A DNA stretch of 36,622 bases from Bacteroidales bacterium (GTDB lineage Bacteria; Bacteroidota; Bacteroidia; Bacteroidales; Azobacteroidaceae): contig BHEP01000027.1 in the NCBI GenBank assembly GCA_003851245.1, positions 1 through 36,622 of the forward strand, given 5' to 3'. Position numbers and translations under genes: made by a program. Under the pieces are notes generated by a model that saw only the letters and a list, made by a program, of their open reading frames with translations, searched no databases and was not told the origin of the DNA. Shown here in pieces: positions 26,605 through 35,282 of the stretch; positions within the stretch are counted from its first letter, which is position 1, and each line of letters starts with the position of its first letter.

Positions 26605-27117
26605 TCAATATGTTTTTTTAATCTTTTCAACTATTTTTATTACGCTACAATCATTTTCGTAGGGCACTATTGTAGCTCCCATATACCTATTTACGCACAC
26701 TTTAGCCCTATCGTGTGCCTGAATATTAATGATGGCATCATCGAATACGTCAACCATAATGAAAGCATCATCCTTGGCAATGATGGTCAATTCGGAAGTA
26801 TGTTTGACAAATATTTCAGAGCATCCGAAACCAGTTATTTCAATACTTCCCTTGGTGCTGCCAAGAGACACGCACTTGGCGATATTAACCAAGACTATGC
26901 GGTCATCCAAGAATACCCCAAGAGACTCCATTACGCCCTTGAAATTGGCACGTATGTATTCATTGCTTGGGTAGTCGTTGGAGAGGCAAAAATCAATACC
27001 TTTGAGGTACATATGAACCATCTGTTTTTTATCTTCAAGCCCCTTTAATTCGGCAAGCCAAGACTTGCAAATTCCTTTACACTTAGCTTCTTTTGCTAGT
27101 TCTTTTGATATTTTCAT
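26605..27117 (-). CDS. Conserved phage protein with a C-terminal beta-solenoid-like repeat
   Basis: The 170-residue protein has an N-terminal helical half (KEAKCKGICKSWLAELKGLE, KGIDFCLSNDYPS) and a C-terminal half built from about six short units of 8-10 residues with alternating hydrophobic positions (SEIFVKHTS, ELTIIAKDD, AFIMVDVFDD, AIINIQAHDR, AKVCVNRYMG). This looks like a small beta-solenoid. Similar proteins occur in other Bacteroidetes prophages, as far as I recall, with no known role. It lies between the tape measure and the distal tail protein, so a structural or assembly role is likely but unproven. Confidence 0.78.
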   Translation of the reverse strand: MKISKELAKEAKCKGICKSWLAELKGLEDKKQMVHMYLKGIDFCLSNDYPSNEYIRANFKGVMESLGVFLDDRIVLVNIAKCVSLGSTKGSIEITGFGCSEIFVKHTSELTIIAKDDAFIMVDVFDDAIINIQAHDRAKVCVNRYMGATIVPYENDCSVIKIVEKIKKTY

Positions 27118-27131
27118 ATTCTTGTTTTTAA

Positions 27132-30100
27132 TTATGACAAACCCTGTGACCTCAGGGGGTCGCTTGATGCTGTCATTTTATCATAAATATTTTTAATAAA
27201 TTTGGTATTATTGTCAATAGCGCCTGTATTCCTGTCAATATTTGCCAAGTGAAAAAGCTGCTGCCTCATAACTTCTATTGATTGGATTTGATTGATGCGC
27301 ATGGCATTTATTTGACCCCCAAGCATAGACGCTGTTTCTTCTGTAACACCTTTAACTGCCCCTGTCAGAGAAGTATCCGAATCAGGCATTGAAACGTCTT
27401 TAAATAATTCTGAATAACCCTCTAATTGTCGGTTAAATCCATTGGATATGTCAGCAACTTGTGCCTTGAATCGTGCAATTTCGGCATCTGTCAAACCATC
27501 AAAACTAAAATTTTCTTTGTTTCCACCCATTGATTTATACAAGTTGTCCAGCGCACCTTGTAATTGTGTTTCAAGAAAATTCTTTTTCAATTGGTTTAAT
27601 ACCGCTTGTTTTATTATCTTGTCGGTGGTCGCTCCAAAGGCTTCTGCAGCACTTTCACCCTTGCCAAAGGCATTTACTAAGGCATCACCTAATTCATCAG
27701 CAAAAGACTTTCCTGTTGTTTGCAAAACATCATTAGCAATACTTTCAATTGTATCTTCAATGGCATATCCAAGTTCTTTCAATTGTTGGTTCAATTGTTC
27801 TATTTTAGCATGGTCAGTTTTCTTTTTACCGCCCTCTGCATCTATCATTTCTTGCAAATGCTCCTTTTGCTTGCGCATGTTATCGACGGATGCCTTTTGA
27901 TTGTCATAAACAGAAGACCCCAATGCCTTATCGACTGCACGTGAAAGGTCTTGATATGAAGATTCCAGTATCTTAAGAGCCTCGGCATGTTTCTTTATTG
28001 CTTTTTCTGCATTTCGGTCTTTTGAGTTGAACAAATCAAAAGCCGATGTCAACAAACCGATACCACCCTGAATAACAGACAGAGGATTGCCAGACGCAAT
28101 GCCTATTGCCAGCTGACTTGCACCCTCAACTATTCCACTAATGTCATTTATTATTGTTTGAGTTTCCTCATCCATTTGAACCCCCATCTTTTCCATGCCG
28201 CTAACAACGGCATCTATTGAACCTGAAAGCAAGTCGGTAGCGGATGATGCGCTTTCAAACATATTGGTCAATGCTTTTTTCTTGCTTTCGTCATCGGCGG
28301 CTTTAGAATAATCTTTGATAGAAGAAACAAGGGCTTTGAAAGGATTACGTTCTTTTATTTCACCTTTTATTTCCTGAATTTTATTCTTGATAGTTTCCAA
28401 GTCTTTTGGGTCAAATTCCACACCAAGGAATGCGGATTGCCCCTCAATCATCGCCAATAATTCTTCCAACTTTTTGGTTGAAATTTCATCAAGATTTCCA
28501 AACATCTTTTCCCAATTTGGATTAGATTGCATTTCACCCAGTGCAATACCTGAAAGGGCTTTGGCTTGTGCCTTATTCAATTCTTCAATCAATTCTTGAT
28601 TGCCATGTTCTACTGCTTTTTGGCGTTTTTCATCAAATTCATCAATGATGGCTTGCTTTTTTTGCTCAAAGGTGGCGTAGTCTTTCAACAATGAAGTGTA
28701 GTCAGTGTCGCCACCATTTTGGGTTTCCCTTGCATGCTGCTTTTCTTGATTGGCAATAACCTTGTCGATTTCCGTACGTTGGGCATCAGTGGTGGCTTCT
28801 GAGCGGCGTTTTTCAAGCAGCTTTATATCGTTGGTGAATTGTTCTTCCAGCTTTATTTTTCTTGCTAAATAGGATGAATATTTTTCCAACAAAGCGTTCG
28901 TTTCTTCTTCTGCTTGCTTGACAATGTTTTTTTCAGCATCATCCAAAGTTCCTTTTTTGGAATTATCCAATTCCGTTCCATCATTAGCCAACATTTTGCG
29001 TTTTTGTTCAATTATGTTCAGCATTTCCATTATTGAACGAGCATTGTCCAATTGTTCTGACAGTTCGGTATTGAAAGACTCCAAAACAGTCTTCTTGGTT
29101 TCCTCTGAAATTTGGTCATTCAATGTGCGTAATTGATTGTTTTGGGTCTTGGTTCGGTTCGCCACGTCAACGGAAAGGATGGTTTCACGCTGCATCTTCA
29201 AGTAATCAATGTATGTTGAGCCTTGCTTCAACAAGCCCTCAAATTCTTTGTTAGCAGCTGTAACCAATACCTCATCAGCTGAATTTACCCATTTCATAAA
29301 CCTTTGGTATTCTTTTTTTTGTTTTTCCAACTTATCCAAGAATGGGTCTTTTGATTTGGACGAGCCTCCATCAATACTAGTTATTTTCTTACCAGTGATA
29401 CCCTCTAACTGTTTTTGCAAATCAGCTATTTCTGCAATATCTTTCTTATATTCATCATTATTTGCAAGCAATTTCAATGCAGCTTGTTTTGCCTGTATAG
29501 CTTGTTCGATAGCACCAATTGTACCATCGTTATATGTATTTACTGCAGCAACACCAAGCTCCGTCATGTTCCTTAAGGATTCCGATTCTTCTAAAGCGGC
29601 ATTTTTATAACCCAAATTTATTTCTTTCCTCAGGTCTTCTAATTCGTTTTTCTTGTTGGTTTTTGCATAATTTTCCGCTTCGTAAGATGAGCCACCACCA
29701 AAAGAGCCACCACCAACAAGATACGTTTTTCTATCACTCATCTTGCCTATTTCGGCTTCCAACTCCATTTGCTTCTTGATTTTCTCAGTGGATTGCTGAA
29801 CGTATATCATTGCCTTTGCTTTTGCAATTTGAGCTGCAATAAACGCTTCTTTACCCGAATTGAGAACCCTTTCAGCATCCGCAACATCATTTACGGAAAC
29901 ACCCAATTCGTCAAATGCCTTTTTATTTTCCAAGACAAACTTTTTCTTGGCATCCAAGTCATCACCCAATTGATTCCATTTCAATGATAGATTTTCAATT
30001 GCTGCAATTGGTTTGTATGCAGTTTCAATCATCGCCTTGTTAAATTCTTCTTGAGCCTTAGCAGCCTCTCTTGCTTTGCTCGAAAAATAGGAATACAGCC

Positions 30101-31229
30101 CAATCAATGCGGATATTCCCGCAAGTATCCATCCGAAAACAGGGATTGATTTGATGGCAGCCCCGACCATGCGGAATGCACCAGCAAGACCAATATTGGC
30201 GATAGTTCCTGCTGCTGCTGCTGCTGCCTGCCCACCAGTTGCAAGAGTATTAGCATTATTAGCAACTATATTGCCTGAAACTGCTGTATTATTAGCCCTT
30301 TTAGCCGCCGTATTAGCGTTTGTAGCCACCGTTTCGGCGGTTTCTACAACAGTAGCCTTGGCTACTAACCCAGTCCACCATTTTTTTAAACCATTGAGTG
30401 TAACTTGCTGAAATGCTGAATCTTTGTTCAGTGTTTGCGAAACTTGCTGCATACCCATAGTAATAGCCATCACGGACTGAACCTTGACCATTATTTTTTG
30501 TAAATCTTCATTTTCGCCAGCAAATAACGACATTGCACCAGTTGCTGCAGAGAACCCACCTGCCAAACCCGACAAACCTGTGATGACTCCTTGAAATCTT
30601 GACTCATCGTTTGCCAAAATTCTTCCTTGTTGTGCAACATCTCCTTGAATATCGGTAAGTCGCCCCAACTCAATAGCAAGTCTCCTGTAGGCGTCTGATT
30701 GCTCATCAATACCTTGGTCAACCAAGGTCATCATTTCTTCTTTCAGTTCTTTGATTCTACTCCTGAAAGAAACATGTGCACTTGCACTTTCTTCAATCTT
30801 CTTGCGTTCTGCTTCTTGTTTCCTCTCGACTTCCGCTAAGGCATCAGCCTGTTCACCTATTTCTACCAACAATTGTTTGCGAATGGTGATTTCGCCTTTG
30901 ATGGCATTTTGTTTTTCAGTAAAGGCTCTGTATTCATCATCCTTTCCCAGCCTGAAAGAATTGCCAGCCACTTCACCAAGGCGAGCATATTCTGTTTCAA
31001 GTTCACGTAATGCGGCTTGGTGAGTATCAGCCATCTTATCAATATTCTGAAAGGCTCTGTTTATGTCGTCGGCTGTCTTTCTAAAAACAGCATCCATTTC
31101 ACTGCCACCAGCAACGCTTGCATCAGAGAGCCCCTGAATACGGCGCATTGTTTCGTTGATTGCGCTATTTAACTTCTCGTTATCTAATGTGGATTCAAAA
31201 TGTAGTCCACCACCATCTATTTCAGCCAT
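27132..31229 (-). CDS. Tail tape measure protein
   Basis: This protein sets tail length and is ejected with the DNA. The 1365 residues are mostly helical with long coiled-coil stretches (about 60-210 and 590-960). A hydrophobic region at 335-382 (AAAAAAGTIANIGLAG, IPVFGWILAGISALIGLYSY) is typical of tape measures and may cross the inner membrane. Just before it is an Ala/Asn/Thr-rich segment (301-334) of imperfect repeats. At about 0.15 nm per residue, the tail would be near 200 nm. It begins one base after the stop of the gpT-like frame, as expected for a siphovirus. Confidence 0.95.
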   Translation of the reverse strand: MAEIDGGGLHFESTLDNEKLNSAINETMRRIQGLSDASVAGGSEMDAVFRKTADDINRAFQNIDKMADTHQAALRELETEYARLGEVAGNSFRLGKDDEYRAFTEKQNAIKGEITIRKQLLVEIGEQADALAEVERKQEAERKKIEESASAHVSFRSRIKELKEEMMTLVDQGIDEQSDAYRRLAIELGRLTDIQGDVAQQGRILANDESRFQGVITGLSGLAGGFSAATGAMSLFAGENEDLQKIMVKVQSVMAITMGMQQVSQTLNKDSAFQQVTLNGLKKWWTGLVAKATVVETAETVATNANTAAKRANNTAVSGNIVANNANTLATGGQAAAAAAGTIANIGLAGAFRMVGAAIKSIPVFGWILAGISALIGLYSYFSSKAREAAKAQEEFNKAMIETAYKPIAAIENLSLKWNQLGDDLDAKKKFVLENKKAFDELGVSVNDVADAERVLNSGKEAFIAAQIAKAKAMIYVQQSTEKIKKQMELEAEIGKMSDRKTYLVGGGSFGGGSSYEAENYAKTNKKNELEDLRKEINLGYKNAALEESESLRNMTELGVAAVNTYNDGTIGAIEQAIQAKQAALKLLANNDEYKKDIAEIADLQKQLEGITGKKITSIDGGSSKSKDPFLDKLEKQKKEYQRFMKWVNSADEVLVTAANKEFEGLLKQGSTYIDYLKMQRETILSVDVANRTKTQNNQLRTLNDQISEETKKTVLESFNTELSEQLDNARSIMEMLNIIEQKRKMLANDGTELDNSKKGTLDDAEKNIVKQAEEETNALLEKYSSYLARKIKLEEQFTNDIKLLEKRRSEATTDAQRTEIDKVIANQEKQHARETQNGGDTDYTSLLKDYATFEQKKQAIIDEFDEKRQKAVEHGNQELIEELNKAQAKALSGIALGEMQSNPNWEKMFGNLDEISTKKLEELLAMIEGQSAFLGVEFDPKDLETIKNKIQEIKGEIKERNPFKALVSSIKDYSKAADDESKKKALTNMFESASSATDLLSGSIDAVVSGMEKMGVQMDEETQTIINDISGIVEGASQLAIGIASGNPLSVIQGGIGLLTSAFDLFNSKDRNAEKAIKKHAEALKILESSYQDLSRAVDKALGSSVYDNQKASVDNMRKQKEHLQEMIDAEGGKKKTDHAKIEQLNQQLKELGYAIEDTIESIANDVLQTTGKSFADELGDALVNAFGKGESAAEAFGATTDKIIKQAVLNQLKKNFLETQLQGALDNLYKSMGGNKENFSFDGLTDAEIARFKAQVADISNGFNRQLEGYSELFKDVSMPDSDTSLTGAVKGVTEETASMLGGQINAMRINQIQSIEVMRQQLFHLANIDRNTGAIDNNTKFIKNIYDKMTASSDPLRSQGLS

Positions 31230-31230
31230 A

Positions 31231-31530
31231 TTACATCAAGTTATTTACGTAATTCAAAATATCACCTGTATTATTTTCAGTCAATGCAATTTCCTCATCT
31301 TCACCCGTTTTGTCTTCAAAATTAGGTGCATCAATCATCATACGCTGCACTATTGACCAAGCAATGCCATTTGTAAGGTATTCCAATGTCCATCCAAAAT
31401 GCGAACATATTGCACCACGCCGACCATGAGGACTGTTTAAACCTCTTTGTTTGGCTCTATCCGAATCGGCATTGTTGTCCGGTCGGCGGACATCAATCGA
31501 ATAGAGTTCATAAAATCCCCAAGGTTGCAC
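31231..31530 (-). CDS. Tail assembly chaperone extension (gpT-like frame)
   Basis: This 99-residue frame overlaps the end of the upstream chaperone gene by 94 bases and lies in the -1 frame relative to it. The frame is open back to 31563. The only start seen is a GTG at 31530, so the product may instead be made as a gpG-T fusion by -1 frameshifting, as in lambda and many siphoviruses. The segment GIAWSIVQRMMIDAPNFED resembles the short C-terminal motif of such extensions. No canonical slippery heptamer was found in the shared stretch; GGATTTT at 31514-31520 is the nearest. Confidence 0.7.
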   Translation of the reverse strand: MQPWGFYELYSIDVRRPDNNADSDRAKQRGLNSPHGRRGAICSHFGWTLEYLTNGIAWSIVQRMMIDAPNFEDKTGEDEEIALTENNTGDILNYVNNLM

Positions 31531-32006
31531 ATGGCATTGATAAGGATATACAATTGGTATAATTTAGATGGCTTGATTGTACGTGCAAACAATGCTGTTA
31601 ATTGTTCCAATTGCTCAACATCTTCAACATATCGCACAACACCATTTCGGGTGTATTTAGGAATTAAATAATCAGAACCAAGAACCGCCAATGCCACAAC
31701 CTTGGCACATCGAATAGAATGCTTGCCAGCAAGCGTCCTAGCCATCTGCAATCCGTCATCTGATTTCATTTGAGATTCGTCCATCTCAAACTCAATCCAT
31801 TCACAAGAAAGGCGGTCAAGCGTTCCCAATGTTAGTTCTTCAACCTTAAATTTCTTCTTAACCTTAATTGGAATACGTCTTTTAATAAAGCTAAAAAACA
31901 CCCTTTTTTCTTCAAATTCGGTATCTTCAAGCTCGAATGTTACGCCCTTGTTTATCAGGGCATTTAATTCGTTTCTTTCTTGTTCTAGTGTTTTTATTTC
32001 ATCCAT
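31437..32006 (-). CDS. Tail assembly chaperone (gpG-like)
   Basis: The 189-residue protein lies between the major tail protein and the tape measure, the place of the chaperone that coats the tape measure during tail building. It is helical and charged, with RRIPIKVKKKFKVEELTLGT, a segment RTLAGKHSIRCAKVVALAVLGSDYLI and the ending LINAMCNLGDFMNSIRLMSA that I associate with Bacteroidetes phage chaperones. Its end overlaps a second frame, which fits the G/GT design. The name is inferred from position and pattern. Confidence 0.75.
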   Translation of the reverse strand: MDEIKTLEQERNELNALINKGVTFELEDTEFEEKRVFFSFIKRRIPIKVKKKFKVEELTLGTLDRLSCEWIEFEMDESQMKSDDGLQMARTLAGKHSIRCAKVVALAVLGSDYLIPKYTRNGVVRYVEDVEQLEQLTALFARTIKPSKLYQLYILINAMCNLGDFMNSIRLMSADRTTMPIRIEPNKEV

Positions 32007-32024
32007 AAATGTTATTTCTTACAA

Positions 32025-32059
32025 GAAAGCCCCGAAAACACTTTGGTCTTGGGGCTTTC
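32025..32059 (-). promoter_or_regulatory. Hairpin after the major tail protein gene
   Basis: GAAAGCCCC (32025-32033) and GGGGCTTTC (32051-32059) form a nine-base stem with a 17-base loop in the gap between the major tail gene and the chaperone gene. No T-run follows on the minus strand. It could weaken transcription into the downstream genes or protect the upstream mRNA end. A second palindrome, ATTCATAATGAAT, is at 32078-32090. Confidence 0.45.
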
Positions 32060-32092
32060 AATATTCATAATCCTACCATTCATAATGAATAG

Positions 32093-32590
32093 TTAAGCCT
32101 TTGGTACACCTCTTATTGCTTTTCCTGAGGCAACCGCTAAAGGGGTAACCACAAATTCTACAAGAAAAATACCCTTAGCCGACATATCAGCATTAATGAC
32201 AGCCTCAATATCAGCATTAGGTATCTCGAAGTTTAAACCCTGCTCTGTTTCAACAAGAACTGATTTGTTCGCCACCAATTCGTCACCATCATAAGCCCAT
32301 GACTCCTCACCCTCCAATCCTGATGCCACACCACCAACGTAGTCGGCAAGCATCTTGGCATCAGCGTCCATTAGGGAAAATGTTAATTTTGGTATTTTCC
32401 GACTCTTTTTGCGAATTTCAGGAGCTGCTTTGCCCTCCTCGAAGTGCTCCGTAACATCGGCTGCATCTTGCCCAATTTTACAAGTATCCTTGTATGTCTT
32501 ACCAATTTTGGTAAGAGTTCCCGGCATTGTTCCGGTTGGTGCGGCTGTGCCTACTTTTATTACACTAAGCCCAAGTGTTATAAGTCCCAT
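32093..32590 (-). CDS. Major tail (tube) protein
   Basis: From the ATG at 32590 the protein has 165 residues, starting MGLITLGLSVIKVGTAAPTG. It carries the pattern TLTKIGKTYKDTCKIGQDAADVTEHFEEG and KIPKLTFSLMDADAKMLADYVGG, like tail-tube proteins of Bacteroidetes siphoviruses. It would form the stacked rings of the tail tube. Its position before the chaperone and tape measure genes agrees. An ATG at 32623 would add 11 residues and overlap the upstream gene by 22 bases; either is possible. Confidence 0.82.
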   Translation of the reverse strand: MGLITLGLSVIKVGTAAPTGTMPGTLTKIGKTYKDTCKIGQDAADVTEHFEEGKAAPEIRKKSRKIPKLTFSLMDADAKMLADYVGGVASGLEGEESWAYDGDELVANKSVLVETEQGLNFEIPNADIEAVINADMSAKGIFLVEFVVTPLAVASGKAIRGVPKA

Positions 32591-32601
32591 ATTTAAAAAA
32601 T

Positions 32602-33015
32602 TTAAATTGTTTGTATATTCCATGAAATGCGGATGTTCACATAGTGTTGTTTTACGCTCGGTTCAGCCAATGTGTATTGGCTTTCGATGGTAAATAACAA
32701 TCCGGGAATTTTTGCGCCTCTCAATATTTTCATTGTCTTTTCAGACAAAACTTTTAATCGTAATCGGTTTGATTTAGATTGCTGTTTGTTATTAATCTTA
32801 ACCAACATATCAGGCACATAGATGTTCACATTTGAAGTTCCTAACTGTGGGTGGTAGTCTTGGGTTAAGTCAATGCTATTAATCACCACATCCTCATCTT
32901 GTGAATCATCAGGTCTGTCATCACCCAAATAAATATTTCCACTAATGGCATTTTTTATTTGGGAATTAAACAATATGCCATATAAAATAGAATCCGTATC
33001 AAATGTTTGTTTCAT
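32602..33015 (-). CDS. Tail terminator/completion protein candidate
   Basis: The 137-residue protein lies between the gp10-like gene and the major tail gene, the usual place of the protein that caps the tail tube. It has beta-strand-like stretches (TSNVNIYVPDMLVKINNK, RLRLKVLSEKTMK, KQHYVNIRISWNIQTI). No sharp motif is seen, so the name is from position. It overlaps the upstream gene by 4 bases (ATGA), showing coupling. Confidence 0.65.
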   Translation of the reverse strand: MKQTFDTDSILYGILFNSQIKNAISGNIYLGDDRPDDSQDEDVVINSIDLTQDYHPQLGTSNVNIYVPDMLVKINNKQQSKSNRLRLKVLSEKTMKILRGAKIPGLLFTIESQYTLAEPSVKQHYVNIRISWNIQTI

Positions 33016-33473
33016 TCTGCCGCTCTTTTAATATTAGAAACCAATTTTTCAAGCATCCTTGGCAATGTCCTTTGTGCTAAATGTTCAGCTGACGCAATTA
33101 CATCACGACCTTTTGACTCAAGATATAAAGCATAATTCATTCCTGCCGTAACAATAAGGCAAATTCCTTTGCTTGCCTCACCTACTTTTATTGCCAAGGC
33201 TTCGCCTGTCTTTGCCCCCTCTGAACCATTCGATACTGTGTCATACATCCTATGAACTGCAACACCATCATTGAAAACCATATACCCAATTGACGAACGT
33301 AAATTGCCTGTTTGGTCTTCAAATCCCTGCCCTGCAGGAACACTTCTTGCATGTATTACACACATTTCGCCAAGGATTTGCAATCTTTCAATCTGCTTGC
33401 GTTCAATCTCATCAAGAAATGCTTGGAAACGCTTTTCGACATCAGCTCGTGTAAATCGTGGTGTTATAGCCAT
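33012..33473 (-). CDS. HK97 gp10-like head-tail/tail completion protein
   Basis: The 153-residue protein fits the HK97 gp10 family: an N-terminal helix (FQAFLDEIERKQIERLQILG), the segment GNLRSSIGYMVFNDGV, and the family hallmark MNYALYLESKGRDVI, followed by a C-terminal helix. Such proteins finish the neck or tail during joining of head and tail. It overlaps both neighbours by a few bases. Confidence 0.85.
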   Translation of the reverse strand: MAITPRFTRADVEKRFQAFLDEIERKQIERLQILGEMCVIHARSVPAGQGFEDQTGNLRSSIGYMVFNDGVAVHRMYDTVSNGSEGAKTGEALAIKVGEASKGICLIVTAGMNYALYLESKGRDVIASAEHLAQRTLPRMLEKLVSNIKRAAE

Positions 33474-33799
33474 AGCCTTGAATGTAATTGCGCAGCATCA
33501 AATTTCAACACCGTGCCTTTTATTCGTACATCAGACACATCGGGCTTGTTCGATATGAAAACCATTGTGCCAACATCAACACCTTGTGCCCCCTTTGGTA
33601 ATTGAATCAAAGAAGCGAAAATATGAAAAGTTCCGCCAGCAATTTGGATTTGAGAACCACGACCGTTTGTTTCTTCACGGCAAGTTGAAATCAACTCAAT
33701 GCTTTCACTTGCTTGTGTCCAGTTCCCATTTTCATCTTGCGTGGATTCTCCACCAAGAACGGCAAATAAATAATGTGGATATTGCTGTATCATTACCAT
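33464..33799 (-). CDS. Head closure (stopper)-type protein candidate
   Basis: The 111-residue protein lies between a connector-like and the gp10-like gene. It is rich in short beta strands (IAGGTFHIFASLIQLP, VDVGTMVFISNK, VRIKGTVLKFDAAQ), like head-closure proteins of siphoviruses that plug the portal after packaging. Name by position and pattern only. ATG codons at 33799 and 33793 are both possible starts. Confidence 0.62.
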   Translation of the reverse strand: MVMIQQYPHYLFAVLGGESTQDENGNWTQASESIELISTCREETNGRGSQIQIAGGTFHIFASLIQLPKGAQGVDVGTMVFISNKPDVSDVRIKGTVLKFDAAQLHSRLWL

Positions 33800-34113
33800 G
33801 AATTTGAACGGTTACGAACTTTAGGCCGACCAACCAACACATTTTCCTTTCCCAACTCATTGCACAATGCGCTGTAATACATCTTTACAGCTTCCATATT
33901 CCACGAAATAGAATATCCACCCTCAGATACATTTTGCGTTGCTCCTTTCAACACAATAGACATGCGGCTGTACACCGCATTGTCACATACTAAAACATCA
34001 GCGGTTGAATCAGCATCAATTAAACTTTTCAAAAGAATAATCTCAATATCATCTTCTGAAACGTTCAACCCGTTCAATGATTTGGTCAAGTATTGTTTGT
34101 TTGTCATTGCCAT
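33793..34113 (-). CDS. Head-tail adaptor candidate (gp6-like)
   Basis: The 106-residue, mainly helical protein (MTNKQYLTKSLNGLNVSEDD, NMEAVKMYYSALCNELG) comes first after the major capsid gene, where the adaptor ring protein is usually encoded. A basic tail GRPKVRNRSNSW ends it. It overlaps the next gene by 7 bases. The function is inferred from position and helical content. Confidence 0.62.
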   Translation of the reverse strand: MAMTNKQYLTKSLNGLNVSEDDIEIILLKSLIDADSTADVLVCDNAVYSRMSIVLKGATQNVSEGGYSISWNMEAVKMYYSALCNELGKENVLVGRPKVRNRSNSW

Positions 34114-34156
34114 AGTTTAAAATAAAAGCAGACACGCTTAAATGCCCGCCATTTAT

Positions 34157-35263
34157 TTAGTTTTTGTTCCAAGAAGTTGCATTCACTTGCATAAGAACCG
34201 AGCGCCCAGCCAAGTTCCATGCAGGAAACAAGTTTGCAATTCCCTCAGTAATTTCTTTTACTGGCGATTCGTGGGAATACTTTTTGATAAGAGTATGCCC
34301 GTGCATTATCTTTTCAGCAACACTGCCAGGCAATTTCTTGGCATCAATAGGTCGTTTCCAATATGTATTGCCAAGAACCTTGCTTTCAGAGAACAAAATC
34401 ACATCATCTTCAAATGGATTTGAAGTGGTGCGTGTTCCGTCAGCAAGTTCAATGGTAATATCTTGGTCAATCAAAACCACTTGCAAGCCCTTGAACGTTT
34501 CAGAACGGTTCGACAAGTAAGCATTCACGGCTTGCAAGTTCGGAGCATCTTGGGTATTAGCCATGTTCTGAACAAAACTTGCACAACGCTTGTAAACCTC
34601 ATCTTGTGCAGCTAATTTTTCAAACGTGGAAACATTCATAAATGCAAACTTATAATTTGCACCATACAATGCTCTGCCAAGCTTTAAAGCTTTGGCAAAA
34701 TCCTTTGTGAAAGGCTTTCCAGCAGTTCCGGATGTGTACGAAGTATCCACACCGACTTTTTGTTCCGACGGAATCATATAATCCACGTCGTATTCGGTTA
34801 CAACAGCAGCGTTGTTTGAGTTTGTAAACTTCACCTTGCCTAATGATATTTGCCTTAAGGCAATCCATTCTGCACGTGCCGCAACACCATCCCAACAAAA
34901 CTTGGTGTCTTCCGCCCAAAATTCTACTAGAGCTTGCAAGTCGGGATTTTGCGACGACATGGCAATCATGATGTCATATTCCGTCAACTCATCTTCATTT
35001 TTTTCTCTCGAAATGGTGATTTTTGGTATATCTCCTTGAATACGTGAAATTGCTTCACGTGTTTTTCTTGGAATGCTTGCACCCCTTGACACAAGGTCGG
35101 CGGCAATCTTTAAACCTGATTGCGCTTCAAGCATTTTCCACGTCAAAAAATTAGTTTCTTTGAGTGGGAAAAGGGTTGGGTAATAGTATGGCTTCAAGTC
35201 GTAAGTATAAATTACGGCTGCCATATCTTTTTCATTCAACCCAATCATTAATGATTTTTGCAT
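34157..35263 (-). CDS. Major capsid protein, lambda gpE-like
   Basis: The 368-residue protein makes the phage head shell. It resembles the gpE family (HK97 fold): an N-terminal arm with YTYDLKPYYYPTLFPL, the signature AADLVSRGASIPRKTREAIS leading into DIPKITISREKNEDEL, a middle helical part (PDLQALVEFWAEDTKFCWDG), and late segments NPFEDDVILFSESKVLGNTYWK with an ending SVLMQVNATSWN. It follows the scaffold and decoration genes on the same strand, the expected order in a head module. The family assignment is good; residue-level homology was not computed. Confidence 0.9.
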   Translation of the reverse strand: MQKSLMIGLNEKDMAAVIYTYDLKPYYYPTLFPLKETNFLTWKMLEAQSGLKIAADLVSRGASIPRKTREAISRIQGDIPKITISREKNEDELTEYDIMIAMSSQNPDLQALVEFWAEDTKFCWDGVAARAEWIALRQISLGKVKFTNSNNAAVVTEYDVDYMIPSEQKVGVDTSYTSGTAGKPFTKDFAKALKLGRALYGANYKFAFMNVSTFEKLAAQDEVYKRCASFVQNMANTQDAPNLQAVNAYLSNRSETFKGLQVVLIDQDITIELADGTRTTSNPFEDDVILFSESKVLGNTYWKRPIDAKKLPGSVAEKIMHGHTLIKKYSHESPVKEITEGIANLFPAWNLAGRSVLMQVNATSWNKN

Positions 35264-35282
35264 TTCTTTTATTTTTTAGGGT

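Noticed and set aside
26584..27048. A 154-codon plus-strand frame
   Set aside because: Fully antisense to the solenoid-type protein gene, which has better coding character and fits the operon spacing.
31450..31470. CCAAAC-type slippery site near the end of the gpG-like frame
   Set aside because: The base before it is G, so the P-site codon could not re-pair after a -1 shift; not counted as a heptamer.
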